In this document: piece by piece, positions 41,290 through 49,931 of the stretch
How positions within the stretch are numbered: the first letter of the stretch is position 1
Layout: each line of letters begins with the position of its first letter
NCBI GenBank assembly: GCA_963696545.1
Contig: CAVOKQ010000008.1
Location: 62,001 to 126,000 of the forward strand
Source: RPQJ01 sp963696545
Lineage (GTDB): Bacteria; Pseudomonadota; Gammaproteobacteria; Steroidobacterales; Steroidobacteraceae
Reading direction: 5' to 3'
Length of the DNA: 64,000 nt
Program-made: the position numbers and the translations under genes
Notes under the pieces: model-generated
The model's input: only the letters and a program-made list of their open reading frames with translations
The model's database searches: none
Told to the model about the DNA's origin: nothing

Positions 41290-43767
41290 TCAGGCGATCT
41301 GCCGCAGCGGCCGCGCCTCGTCCTCGGCCTGCACGCCCGCCATCAGCTCGTCGGTCGAGAAATCGTCGACGTTCACCAGGTCCATCACCTTGCGGTCGTA
41401 TTCGCGCAGCAACTCGGCCTCCACCGGCGTGATCAGCCCGAGCGCCTGTGCCTGCTCGATCTGGCCCGGCAGGTCGAGTGCGGTGATACGGCCGGTCTTG
41501 ACGCCCTCGACGCGGATGCGCTTCTCCAGAGGTTCCGCATTCATCGAGAGCACCAGCGCTTCCTGCAGCAGGCCGATCGGGTTGCCGGGCTCGATCGTCC
41601 GGTAGATGCCGTCGCACAGCCGGTCGCGCACTTCCGACGGCATCATCAGCGGCTCGACGATCTTCCGCCCGAGCCGGTCGCTGGGTGCGAAGTAGGTGCG
41701 GCCGCGCGGGAAGATCACCAGGCGCATCGCCCCCGCGAGCCAGCGGTTCGGGAAATTGCGCAGGAAGCCGTGCATCTGCTCCTGCGCCTTGTAGAGCAGC
41801 GAGCGACAGCTCCACTCGACCAGCGGCAGGTCGGCCTCCGGGCGGCCCTGGTTCTCGTAGTGCTTCAGCACCATGGAGGCCATGTACAGCGACGACAGCA
41901 CGTCCCCGAGGCGCGCGGACAGGTGCTCCTTCTGCTTCAGGTAACCGCCGAGCGACAGCATCGCCATGTCCGTGGCGAACGCGAACTGGGCGCTGAACTT
42001 GTTGATGTGCTGGTAGTAGCGGCGCGTCGGCTCGATGTCCGGCGCGGCTGAGAACCGTGCGAGCGTCGTCGCCATCACGAACGAGCGCGCGGCGTTCGAC
42101 AGCGTGTAGCCGATGTGCCCGAACAGTGCCGCGTCGAAGTCGCGCAGGCTCTTGCGCTTGTCCTTCTCCTTCGCCGCGCTCATCTCGGCGAGCACGTACG
42201 GATGACAGCGGATCGCGCCCTGGCCGAGGATCATCAGGCTGCGCGTGAGGATGTTCGCGCCCTCGACGGTGATCGCGACCGGCACCACCTGGTAGCCGCG
42301 GCCGAGGTAGTTCTTCGGCCCGAGGCAGATGCCCTTGCCGCCGTGCACGTCCATCGCGTCGTTCGCGACCTGGCGACTGAGCTCGGTGCAGTGGTACTTC
42401 AGCATCGCGGCCGGCACGGACGGTTTCTCGCCGCCGTCGATCGCGCCCGTGGTGACGGAGCGCGCCGCATCGACGATGTAGGCCGCGCCCGCCATGCGCG
42501 TCAGCGCGGCCTCGACGCCCTCGAACCTGCCGATCGACTGCGAGAACTGCTTGCGGATCCGCGCGTACGCGGTCGAGGCGAAGACCCCGGCCTTCGCGCC
42601 GCCGGTCGCGCTCGACGGCAGCGAGATGCAGCGGCCGACCGACAGCTGCTCGACCAGCATGCGCCAGCCCTGGCCGGCCATCTTCGGCCCGCCGATGATC
42701 GCGTCGAGCGGCACGAACACGTCCTTGCCCGCGAGCGGGCCGTTCTGGAACGGCACGTTCAGCGGGAAGTGACGACGGCCGATCGTCACGCCCGGCGTGC
42801 CGCGCGGGATCAGCGCGCAGGTGATGCCGTAGTCGGTCTTGTCGCCGCCGAGCAGCCGGTCCGGGTCGTACAACTTGAACGCGAGGCCGATCACGGTCGC
42901 GACCGGCGCGAGCGTGATGTAGCGCTTCGAGAAATTCAGGCGCAGGCCGACGACCTCGTGGCCTTCGTACGTGCCGCGGCAGACCACGCCCGTGTCCGGG
43001 ATCGAAGCCGCGTCGGATCCGGCGCGCGGCCCGGTGAGCGCGAAGCAGGGGATGTCCTCGCCGCGCGCGAGCCGCGGCAGGTAGTGGTTCTTCTGTTCTT
43101 CGGTGCCGTAGTGGAGCAGCAGTTCCGCCGGACCGAGCGAGTTCGGCACGGCGACGGTGGAGGAGACCGTCGCGCTGCGGCTCGCGAGTTTCACCAGCAC
43201 GCACGAGTGCGCGTAGGCGGAGAACTCGAGCCCGCCATACTTCTTCGGGATGATCATCGCGAAGAAGCCCTTCTTCTTCAGGAAATCCCACACCTGCGGC
43301 GGCATGTCGGCGCGCCGGTGCGTGATGTCCCAGTCGTCCACGATGCGGCAGAGTTCCTCGCAAGGGCCGTCGACGAATGCCTGCTCCTCGGCCGTGAGCC
43401 GCGGCGCCTTCGCAGTGAGCAGCTTCGGCCAGTCGGGCTTGCCGCTGAAGATCTCGCCGTCCCACCACACGGTGCCGGCTTCGAGCGCCTCGCGCTCGGT
43501 GTCGGACATCGAAGGCAGCATGCGCCGATAGACCATCAGGAACGGCTTCGTGATGAACCGCATGCGCAGCGCGTCGACGTTGAGCGCCGCAAGTGCCGCA
43601 AACGCGAGCCACAGCAGCGCGAGCCACAGTGTCGAGCCGCTGCCGAGCAGCGTGTATGCGAGCAGGGCCGCACCGATGGCGATCGTCGCCGTCACCAGCG
43701 ATACGCGCTGGTACGCGAGATAGAGCGCGCCGCCGACGAAAAGCAGGAGCCAGAAGAGAGTCATCAC
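41290..43767 (-). CDS. fadE: Acyl-CoA dehydrogenase, FadE type
   Basis: An 825-residue acyl-CoA dehydrogenase of the long gammaproteobacterial FadE form. Two N-terminal hydrophobic segments (residues 3-20, 25-68) anchor it. The dehydrogenase core has KKGFFAMIIPKKYGGLEFSAYAHS, ALTGPRAGSDAASIPD (FAD/substrate), RISLPSSATGG-like and YARIRKQFSQSIGRFEGVE, then KGICLGPKNYLGRGYQ. The C-terminal DUF1974-type part follows (FLRNFPNRWLAGAMRLVIFPRG). It starts fatty-acid beta-oxidation. GTG at 43767 or ATG at 43764 is the start. The mdh gene lies upstream, separated by a terminator. FadR-type control cannot be seen. Confidence 0.94.
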   Translation of the reverse strand: MMTLFWLLLFVGGALYLAYQRVSLVTATIAIGAALLAYTLLGSGSTLWLALLWLAFAALAALNVDALRMRFITKPFLMVYRRMLPSMSDTEREALEAGTVWWDGEIFSGKPDWPKLLTAKAPRLTAEEQAFVDGPCEELCRIVDDWDITHRRADMPPQVWDFLKKKGFFAMIIPKKYGGLEFSAYAHSCVLVKLASRSATVSSTVAVPNSLGPAELLLHYGTEEQKNHYLPRLARGEDIPCFALTGPRAGSDAASIPDTGVVCRGTYEGHEVVGLRLNFSKRYITLAPVATVIGLAFKLYDPDRLLGGDKTDYGITCALIPRGTPGVTIGRRHFPLNVPFQNGPLAGKDVFVPLDAIIGGPKMAGQGWRMLVEQLSVGRCISLPSSATGGAKAGVFASTAYARIRKQFSQSIGRFEGVEAALTRMAGAAYIVDAARSVTTGAIDGGEKPSVPAAMLKYHCTELSRQVANDAMDVHGGKGICLGPKNYLGRGYQVVPVAITVEGANILTRSLMILGQGAIRCHPYVLAEMSAAKEKDKRKSLRDFDAALFGHIGYTLSNAARSFVMATTLARFSAAPDIEPTRRYYQHINKFSAQFAFATDMAMLSLGGYLKQKEHLSARLGDVLSSLYMASMVLKHYENQGRPEADLPLVEWSCRSLLYKAQEQMHGFLRNFPNRWLAGAMRLVIFPRGRTYFAPSDRLGRKIVEPLMMPSEVRDRLCDGIYRTIEPGNPIGLLQEALVLSMNAEPLEKRIRVEGVKTGRITALDLPGQIEQAQALGLITPVEAELLREYDRKVMDLVNVDDFSTDELMAGVQAEDEARPLRQIA

Positions 43768-43844
43768 GGCTGCCAGTCCTCTTCAGGTCGGGCGGGACGG
43801 ATGGCCCCGCCGAGCGGCCGAATATGCCTGTACTTGCTGCGCTG

Positions 43845-43894
43845 CCGCAACAAAATCAAACCGGGCGCTACGGCTTGAGTGCCGTGCGCCCGGT
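43845..43894 (-). terminator. Rho-independent terminator of mdh
   Basis: A two-part stem of 14 pairs with one bulged base: ACCGGGCGC (43860-43868) with GCGCCCGGT (43886-43894), and ACGGC/GCCGT inside, around a 6-base loop. On the minus strand it is followed by TTTGATTTTG, about 28 bases after the mdh stop. Confidence 0.9.
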
Positions 43895-43921
43895 CGCGGG
43901 ATCAGCCCGCCCGGAGTCGCG

Positions 43922-44899
43922 TCAGATCAGGTCCTTGACCCCGTCGCGCTCCTCGAGCAGCTCCTTGTGGGTCGCGTCCATCTTGCCGCGGCTGAACTCG
44001 TTGATCGCAAGACCCTGCACGATCTGGTAATCGCCGCCCTTGCAGGTGACCGGATAGCCGTAGATCACGCCGGCGGGGATGCCATAGCTGCCGTCGGACG
44101 GCACGCCCATGCTGACCCAGTCGCCGTCGGCGGTGCCGTGTACCCACGTGTGGATGTGGTCGATCGCCGCGGACGCCGCGGACGCCGCCGACGATGCGCC
44201 GCGCGCCTTGATGATCGCCGCGCCACGCTGCTGCACGATCGGGATGAACTGCTCCTTGTACCAGGCGCCGTCCACCAGCGAGAGCGCCGGCTTGCCGCCG
44301 ACCGTCGCGTGGTGCAGGTCGGGGTACTGCGTCGCCGAGTGGTTGCCCCAGATGATGACCTTGCGCATGTCCGTCGTGTGCGAGCCGGTCTTCTCGGCGA
44401 GCTGCGACAGCGCGCGGTTGTGATCGAGTCGTACCATCGCCGTGAAATTGCGCTGGTTGAGACTCGGCGCGTTCTTCATCGCGATCAGCGAGTTCGTATT
44501 GGCCGGGTTGCCGACCACGAGCACGCGCACGTTGCGATCGGCGACCGCATCGAGCGCCTTGCCCTGCGCCGAGAAAATCTGCGCGTTGGCGAGCAGCAGG
44601 TCCTTGCGTTCCATGCCCGGGCCGCGCGGGCGCGCGCCGACCAGCAGCGCGACGTGGCAATCCTTGAACGCGACGCGCGCATCGTCAGTCGCGACGATCC
44701 TGTTCAGCGTCGGGAACGCGCAGTCGTTCAACTCCATCACCACGCCCTGCAGCGCGCCGAGCGCCGGGGTGATTTCGAGCAGGTGCAGGTTGACGGGCGT
44801 GTCCGCACCGAGCATCTGGCCGGAGGCCACCCGGAAGGCGAGGGCGTAGCCGATCTGGCCCGCCGCGCCGGTGATCGCGACGTTGACAGGGGTCTTCAT
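43922..44899 (-). CDS. mdh: Malate dehydrogenase (NAD, cytosolic type)
   Basis: A 325-residue malate dehydrogenase. Residues 7-20 hold ITGAAGQIGYALAFR, the NAD loop of the cytosolic-type group. Substrate residues are in LLVGARPRGPGMERKDLL (mobile loop Arg), VVGNPANTNSLIA, and the catalytic His in KVIIWGNHSATQYPD, with RLDHNRALSQLA (Arg-Asp pair). It is the TCA-cycle enzyme. This form is found in betaproteobacteria and Xanthomonadales, distinct from the E. coli form. It lies divergent from the small membrane peptide and palindrome at 45055. A terminator follows. Confidence 0.94.
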   Translation of the reverse strand: MKTPVNVAITGAAGQIGYALAFRVASGQMLGADTPVNLHLLEITPALGALQGVVMELNDCAFPTLNRIVATDDARVAFKDCHVALLVGARPRGPGMERKDLLLANAQIFSAQGKALDAVADRNVRVLVVGNPANTNSLIAMKNAPSLNQRNFTAMVRLDHNRALSQLAEKTGSHTTDMRKVIIWGNHSATQYPDLHHATVGGKPALSLVDGAWYKEQFIPIVQQRGAAIIKARGASSAASAASAAIDHIHTWVHGTADGDWVSMGVPSDGSYGIPAGVIYGYPVTCKGGDYQIVQGLAINEFSRGKMDATHKELLEERDGVKDLI

Positions 44900-45054
44900 G
44901 AAGTCTCTCCGCTGGTGTTCCTGGAAGCCGAGCCGCTGCGCCCACCCCGGTCAAGGGGTCGCGCCCGGCGGAATCCCAATACTAACGCGAGGCTGCCAGC
45001 CGTCCGGTAAGGGTCTGCCGACGCGGCAGGTGCCCCACTTGCATTTTGGTTGGT

Positions 45055-45072
45055 GTTATAGTCAACTATAAC
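45055..45072. promoter_or_regulatory. 8-bp perfect palindrome, candidate GntR (YtrA) operator
   Basis: GTTATAGT (45055-45062) and ACTATAAC (45065-45072) are exact inverted repeats with a CA spacer. The site lies 37 bases before the small membrane peptide start, and mdh is divergent. It includes two -10-like hexamers (TATAGT, TATAAC), so a bound regulator would block transcription. The YtrA-type regulator at 45331 is the obvious candidate. Confidence 0.6.
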
Positions 45073-45108
45073 AGTAGTCAATCCAAGGGGGCACATGGGG
45101 TGGGGGAA

Positions 45109-45264
45109 ATGAGCGCAGGGAGCAGGCTTCTGGCCACGGTCATCGCGGGCATTGTCTGGATCATTGCAGGATTCTCGGTCGCGTCGGGGCCACTGGCGCC
45201 GAAGGCCATCACGCCGGTGGTCCTCGACGCGGCCGTGAACTGCGTACAGCAGGCGACTCCCTGA
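45109..45264 (+). CDS. Small single-pass membrane peptide, unknown
   Basis: A 51-residue peptide: a short charged start, one hydrophobic helix (LLATVIAGIVWIIAGFSVAS), then a PLAPKAITPVVLDAAVNCVQQ tail. GGGGGAA precedes ATG closely. It lies 66 bases before the YtrA-type regulator on the same strand, and the palindrome at 45055 lies just upstream. It may be a small stress peptide or a leader to the regulator. No homologue recognised. Confidence 0.5.
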   Translation: MSAGSRLLATVIAGIVWIIAGFSVASGPLAPKAITPVVLDAAVNCVQQATP

Positions 45265-45330
45265 CGGTACAGGGGTGACGGAGGGTGTTCTGCTACAGTA
45301 GAGCAGCGCAGCACCCAGCCGTCCGGTCGC

Positions 45331-45696
45331 ATGGATTCACACTGGAACGACAGCCAGCCGATTTATCGCCAGCTCCGCGACAAGGTGGTGGCGATGATCC
45401 TCGAAGGCGCACTTGCCGACGGCGACGCACTGCCTTCCGTGCGCAATGTCGCGGCTGATTTTTCGCTTAATCCACTCACCGTTCTGAAGGGATACCAGCA
45501 GCTCGTCGACGAAGGCCTCGTCGAGAAGCGGCGCGGACGCGGCATGTTCGTCACCGCGGGGGCCCGTGTGCAGCTGCTGAAAGGCGAGCGGCAGAAGTTC
45601 CTGGAGCACGAGTGGCCACGCGTGTCCGCGACGATCGAGCGACTCGGGCTCGATGCGGAAGAGCTGCTGCGGACCAGGAAAGTGAATAGTGGGTAG
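45331..45696 (+). CDS. GntR-family regulator, YtrA type
   Basis: A 121-residue short GntR regulator. The winged helix starts QPIYRQLRDKVVAMILEGALADGDALPSVRNVAADFSLNPLTV, here with the canonical SVR and NPLTV recognition helix, followed by KGYQQLVDEGLVEKRRGRGMFV. The short helical tail (ARVQLLKGERQKFLEHEWPRV) is the YtrA dimerisation tail. YtrA regulators usually head an ABC-transporter operon, but none follows here. The last residues VNSG and the stop come from the repeat at 45681. A partial inverted repeat CTGCTAC/GTAGAGCAG lies 25-45 bases upstream, possibly an autoregulatory site. Confidence 0.88.
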   Translation: MDSHWNDSQPIYRQLRDKVVAMILEGALADGDALPSVRNVAADFSLNPLTVLKGYQQLVDEGLVEKRRGRGMFVTAGARVQLLKGERQKFLEHEWPRVSATIERLGLDAEELLRTRKVNSG

Positions 45697-45775
45697 TGGA
45701 TAGTGGATAGTCAGACGAAACGGGCCGGCCTTGCCGGCCTTCTTGCCGTCCACTACCCACTATCCACTGCTCACT
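45681..45775. repeat. GTGGATA-type inverted repeat with internal hairpin
   Basis: Two 27-base arms at 45681-45707 and 45749-45775 are inverted copies with four mismatches, built of AGTGGATAGTGG-like units. Between them is a terminator-like hairpin, GGCCGGC (45723-45729) with GCCGGCC (45733-45739), followed by TTCTT. The left arm supplies the final four codons and the stop of the GntR gene. The right arm ends just before the efflux gene stop. Confidence 0.75.
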
Positions 45776-45781
45776 TCCTCG

Positions 45782-48700
45782 TCACGCCAGCGCAGCATCG
45801 CGCTGCTCCGGCTCCTTCGGCGTGATCGACGGCGGCAGCATCTTGTACATCACCGGCGTCACCAGCCGGCCGATCAGCGTCGATGAGACGAGCCCGCCGA
45901 TGATCACGACCGCGAGCGGCGAGTAGAGGCCGGAACCCTGCACCGAGAGCGGCAGCAGGCCGCCGATCGCCGTCGCCGACGTCAGCAGGATCGGCAGGAA
46001 GCGGATCTCGCCTGCCCGCGTGATCGCCTCGTCGAGCGCGACGCCCTGCTCGCGCAGCTGGTTCGTGAAGTCCACCAGCAGGATCGAGTTCTTGATCTCG
46101 ATGCCGATCAGCGCCACGAGACCCACCATCGCGGTGAATGAAAGCGAGTAACCGGACAGCAGCAGCGCGATGAGCCCGCCGGCGACCCCGAGCGGAATCA
46201 CGCCCGCGACGATCAGCATCGAGCGGAAGCTGCCGAACTCCAGGATCAGCACCGCCAGGATGCCGAACACCGCGACCAGCACCGCGGTCCCCATGCCGCC
46301 GAAGCTTTCCTGGCGGGCTTCCGCCTCGCCTCCGATACGCAGGCCATAGCCCGGCGGCAGACCCATCTTGTCGAGCCGCGACAGCACCTCGCGCGTGACC
46401 TTGCCCGTGTCATAGCCATCGTCGGGGTACGCGGTGACGTTCACTTCGCGCATCCGGTCGTGACGCTCGATGACGCTCGCGGCTGCAGTGAATTCCGGCG
46501 TCGAAACCTGGCGCAGCGGTATCGTGCGCCCCGTCATCGTCGAGACTTCGACCAGCCGCAACGCGTCGATCGTCTGCCGGCCCTGCATCGGCAGCCGCAG
46601 CGTGATGTCGTACTCGTCGCCGTCCGCCTCGCGGAACTTGCCCGCGCTCAGGCCGGCCACCGCTGCTCGAACGGTCCGGTCCACCTCGATCGGCGCGACG
46701 CCAAGCAGCGCGGCCTTCTGCGAATCGATCCTGAGGTCGAGGTCCGTGCGCAGCCGGCGCAGCGGGTTGTCAACGTTGCGCGTGCCGGGCGTCTGCGCGA
46801 TCACGGCCTCGGTCTTCGCGGCAAGCTCACGCAGCTGCCCGAGGTCGGGCCCCGAAACGGCGACCTCGATCGGCGCGTTGATCGGCGGCCCGTTCTGGTA
46901 CGGCTCGAGGATGATCCGGGCACCCGGGTACTCCGCGAACTTCGTCCGGATCCTCTCGTACAGCCGCGGGCTGCGCCGAGGGTCGAACTCGTGCAGCTCC
47001 GCGAACACCTCTGCCACGTTCGCGTTCGTCTCCTCGGGAAACGTGTTGTAGTAAACGCGCGGGTTGCCGCGGCCGAGGTTTGCGAACCAGTGCTTCACCT
47101 CCGGGTGTCGCGCGAGCTCGTCCTCGACGAAGCGCAGCGCCCGGTCCGTGTCCGCGAGGCTCGCGCCGTCCGGCGTCTTGATCGTGACGTGGAACTGGGG
47201 AATGTCGGCCGCCGGGAAGACGCTCACGCCAATCAGCGGCACCAGCGCCATCGCGGCCACGACGAACGCGAGCGCGGCCAGCAGCGTGCGCCGCGGCCTC
47301 GCCAAAGCAACGCGGAGCGCCGGGGCATACACGCGGTGGATGCCTGACATCAGCGCCTTCAGCACGCGGTTGCCCTCGCCGGTCTCGCCCTCTGGCCGCA
47401 GGATCCGGCTGGCGAGGAACGGGATCACGGTCAGTGCAACGAACAGCGACGCGGCCACCGTATAGAGCACCGCGGCCGGCAGCGAGCGGATGAACTTGCC
47501 TGCGCCTTCGGGCAGGAACAGCAGCGGCAGGAAAGCGAACAGCAGCGTCGCGGTGCAGCCGAGCACCGCCAGCGCAATCTGGTCGGTCGCGGCGACGGCC
47601 GCCTCGAATCGCGAAAAGCCCGCGCGAAGGTAACGCGATATGTTCTCGACCACGACGATCGAGTCGTCGACCAGCAGGCCGAGCGCAAGCACGAAGCCGG
47701 CGATCGACAGCTGGTTCAGCGAGAACCCGGTGAAGTACAGCAGCGAGAGCCCGATCGCGAGCGACAGCGGAATCGAGATCATCACGACTGCCGAGGCGCG
47801 GAGCCCGAGCGGCAGCAACGTCAGTATCACCAGGCAGATCGCGATCGCGAAGTCGATGCCGAGTCGCGTCAGCCGGTGACTCACGTTGCGGCTCTGGTCG
47901 AAGCCGCGCTCCAGCCGCACGCCCTTCGGCAACTGCTTCTCGAACGCGTCGATCTTCGCGTGGATCCCGTTGCGCACTTCGAACACGTTGACGGCGTCCT
48001 TGGCGCTCGCGGTGATGAAGGCCGCCCGCTCACCCTTGAAGCGACCGACGTAGCTCTCTTCCGCCGTGCCCCAGCTCACCTCGGCGACGTCGCGCAGCTT
48101 GACGATGCGGCCGTCCCGGCTCGCGACGACGGTCTCGGCGATCTCGTCCAGCGAGTCGTACCCGCCCGAGGTCTTCAGGTTGAACTTGCGAAGTCCGACG
48201 TCGACCGCGCCGCCGGGTACCGTGGCGTTCTCGCCGCGCACCGCCGTCTCGACCTGGCCGAGCGAGACGCCTGCACGGCCCATGCGCTCGAGGTCGATCG
48301 CGACCCGCACCTCGGGGACAGGAACCGCCCAGTACTCGCTGCGACGTACGCCGGGCACGGTCTCGATCGAGTCGCTCAGGTCCTCCGCGAGTTCCTTCAG
48401 CTCGCGGTAGCTCGCACGGTCGCTGACGAGAGCGAACTGCACGATATTGACGAGCCCCGAGCCCGCCTTGCGCACCTCGAGCGAGGCGAGGTCCGCAGGC
48501 AGCTGCGAGCGGATGCGGTTCACCTCGCGCACGACCTCGTCGTACTTCTTGTCGGGGTCGGTGTACCAGTGGAACTCCGGCTGGATCACGCCGACGCCGT
48601 CGAGCGAGCGGCTGTCAATCTGCTTGATGTCGTCGAGTTCGCTGATCGCGTCCTCGATCGGGTCCACGACGAGCCGCTCGATGTCCACCGGGTCCGCGCC

Positions 48701-48856
48701 CGGATATACCGCCACGACCGTCGGGATCGGCACGTGGAATTCGGGGTCCTCGGAACGCGGTATGTTGACGAGCGAGTTGACGCCGACCGCGATCAGCAGC
48801 CCGAACAGCACCAGCGTGAACTGCCAGCGCTGGACGCTGAAGGCCCAGATGCGCAT
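45782..48856 (-). CDS. RND efflux transporter, inner-membrane subunit
   Basis: A 1024-residue RND permease of the AcrB/MdtB/MexB superfamily with twelve membrane helices in two halves. The first helix is QFTLVLFGLLIAVGVNSLVNI. Conserved proton-relay residues are visible: DD in LGLLVDDSIVVVEN (TM4) and the Lys of IGIEIKNSILLVDF (TM10). Porter-domain residues include PGADPVDIERLVVDPIE. It pumps substrates with the MFP and TolC subunits that precede it on the same strand. The substrate cannot be read from sequence. Stop at 45782, next to a repeat. It faces the convergent GntR gene. Confidence 0.93.
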   Translation of the reverse strand: MRIWAFSVQRWQFTLVLFGLLIAVGVNSLVNIPRSEDPEFHVPIPTVVAVYPGADPVDIERLVVDPIEDAISELDDIKQIDSRSLDGVGVIQPEFHWYTDPDKKYDEVVREVNRIRSQLPADLASLEVRKAGSGLVNIVQFALVSDRASYRELKELAEDLSDSIETVPGVRRSEYWAVPVPEVRVAIDLERMGRAGVSLGQVETAVRGENATVPGGAVDVGLRKFNLKTSGGYDSLDEIAETVVASRDGRIVKLRDVAEVSWGTAEESYVGRFKGERAAFITASAKDAVNVFEVRNGIHAKIDAFEKQLPKGVRLERGFDQSRNVSHRLTRLGIDFAIAICLVILTLLPLGLRASAVVMISIPLSLAIGLSLLYFTGFSLNQLSIAGFVLALGLLVDDSIVVVENISRYLRAGFSRFEAAVAATDQIALAVLGCTATLLFAFLPLLFLPEGAGKFIRSLPAAVLYTVAASLFVALTVIPFLASRILRPEGETGEGNRVLKALMSGIHRVYAPALRVALARPRRTLLAALAFVVAAMALVPLIGVSVFPAADIPQFHVTIKTPDGASLADTDRALRFVEDELARHPEVKHWFANLGRGNPRVYYNTFPEETNANVAEVFAELHEFDPRRSPRLYERIRTKFAEYPGARIILEPYQNGPPINAPIEVAVSGPDLGQLRELAAKTEAVIAQTPGTRNVDNPLRRLRTDLDLRIDSQKAALLGVAPIEVDRTVRAAVAGLSAGKFREADGDEYDITLRLPMQGRQTIDALRLVEVSTMTGRTIPLRQVSTPEFTAAASVIERHDRMREVNVTAYPDDGYDTGKVTREVLSRLDKMGLPPGYGLRIGGEAEARQESFGGMGTAVLVAVFGILAVLILEFGSFRSMLIVAGVIPLGVAGGLIALLLSGYSLSFTAMVGLVALIGIEIKNSILLVDFTNQLREQGVALDEAITRAGEIRFLPILLTSATAIGGLLPLSVQGSGLYSPLAVVIIGGLVSSTLIGRLVTPVMYKMLPPSITPKEPEQRDAALA

Positions 48857-48866
48857 CGGCGCCGCC

Positions 48867-49931
48867 TCAGCCCTGCCGACCGACGACGCGCACGGACCTG
48901 CCGTCCGCGAGCCAGGCTGCGCCGTCGGTGATCACCTGCTCGCCGACAGCCAGGCCTGCTTCGACGATGATGCGATCCCCGACCATCGGGCCGACCGTGA
49001 CCTGCCTGCGGCGTGCGATGCCGTCACGCGGGTCGAGCACGTACACCGTGGCCTCATTGCCGTTCGCCTCGACGATCGCAGTGATCGGCACGACCATGCG
49101 CCCGGCCTGGCCGCGCGTGTCCGGGTCGCGGATGTCGAGCAGGACCTTCGCAACGAGCCCCCGCGCGAAACGCGCGCCATCCGGCGACACTTCGACTTCG
49201 ACCTCGAAAGTCCCGGTCATCGGGTCGGCGCTGGACCCGACGCGCGTCACCTTGCCGGCGAACTCGCGCCCCGGGAATGCATCGAACGAGACCCGGGCCG
49301 TATCACCCAGGTTGACGCGAACGGCATCGCGATCCGCGAGTGCGGTACGGACGATCCAGCCCCCATCGGTCGCGCCCATGACGATCACCGGCTGCCCCGG
49401 CTGCACGAGCTCGTTCTGGTCCGCGAGACGCTGCAGCACCACGCCGTCGCCAGGTGCCTCGATGCGCGCGAACCGCGCATTGAAGCGCGCGGTCTCCAGG
49501 CTCGAGCGCGCGACGTTGTAGGCCGTGGCGAGGTCCTGCACCTGTTCCTCGGTGGCGACTTCGTCGGCGCGCAGGCGCCGGCCGCGCTCGAGGTCGCGGC
49601 GCGCCTTCTCCGCGGCTTCGCTTGCCTGCGCGACGGCAGCGTCCACTTCCGCGCGCTTGATGACCGCGAGCACCTGGCCGCGGCGCACGCGGTCGCCGAC
49701 GTCGACCGCGACATCGTCCACCAGCCCGCCGACCTTGAACGACAGCCGGTACTCGTCGCGCGGAGTGAGCACGCCGACCGAGCGGACGTCGCCTGCGACC
49801 GCGATGGTTTCGACAGCTTCGGCACGTACTGGTGCCGCGTCGGCTTGCGACCCCGCATCCGGCGTCGAATCGCGGCCGCAGGCCGCCAGCATCAGGGCGG
49901 CAAGCGCCACGGGGACGTAAAGCCTGGTCAC
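48867..49931 (-). CDS. RND efflux periplasmic adaptor (MFP) lipoprotein
   Basis: A 354-residue membrane-fusion protein. The signal peptide with lipobox is MTRLYVPVALAALMLAACG. The lipoyl half is LSFKVGGLVDDVAVDVGDRVRRGQVLA, the coiled-coil hairpin runs EVDAAVAQASEAAEKARRDLERG, then ATEEQVQDLATAYNVARSSLE, and the second half-lipoyl is APGDGVVLQRLADQNELVQPGQP. The beta-barrel and MP domains follow. GTG at 49931 is the start and overlaps the TolC stop in GTGA. GGAG lies six bases before it. It lies ten bases upstream of the RND gene and is cotranscribed. Confidence 0.92.
   Translation of the reverse strand: MTRLYVPVALAALMLAACGRDSTPDAGSQADAAPVRAEAVETIAVAGDVRSVGVLTPRDEYRLSFKVGGLVDDVAVDVGDRVRRGQVLAVIKRAEVDAAVAQASEAAEKARRDLERGRRLRADEVATEEQVQDLATAYNVARSSLETARFNARFARIEAPGDGVVLQRLADQNELVQPGQPVIVMGATDGGWIVRTALADRDAVRVNLGDTARVSFDAFPGREFAGKVTRVGSSADPMTGTFEVEVEVSPDGARFARGLVAKVLLDIRDPDTRGQAGRMVVPITAIVEANGNEATVYVLDPRDGIARRRQVTVGPMVGDRIIVEAGLAVGEQVITDGAAWLADGRSVRVVGRQG

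Noticed and set aside
41207..43627. An 806-codon frame on the same strand as fadE
   Set aside because: It is an alternate frame with arginine-rich composition and no family, inside the intact FadE gene.
45681..45775. CRISPR-like array
   Set aside because: The units are short, inverted and without spacers, so it is a repeat and not a CRISPR.
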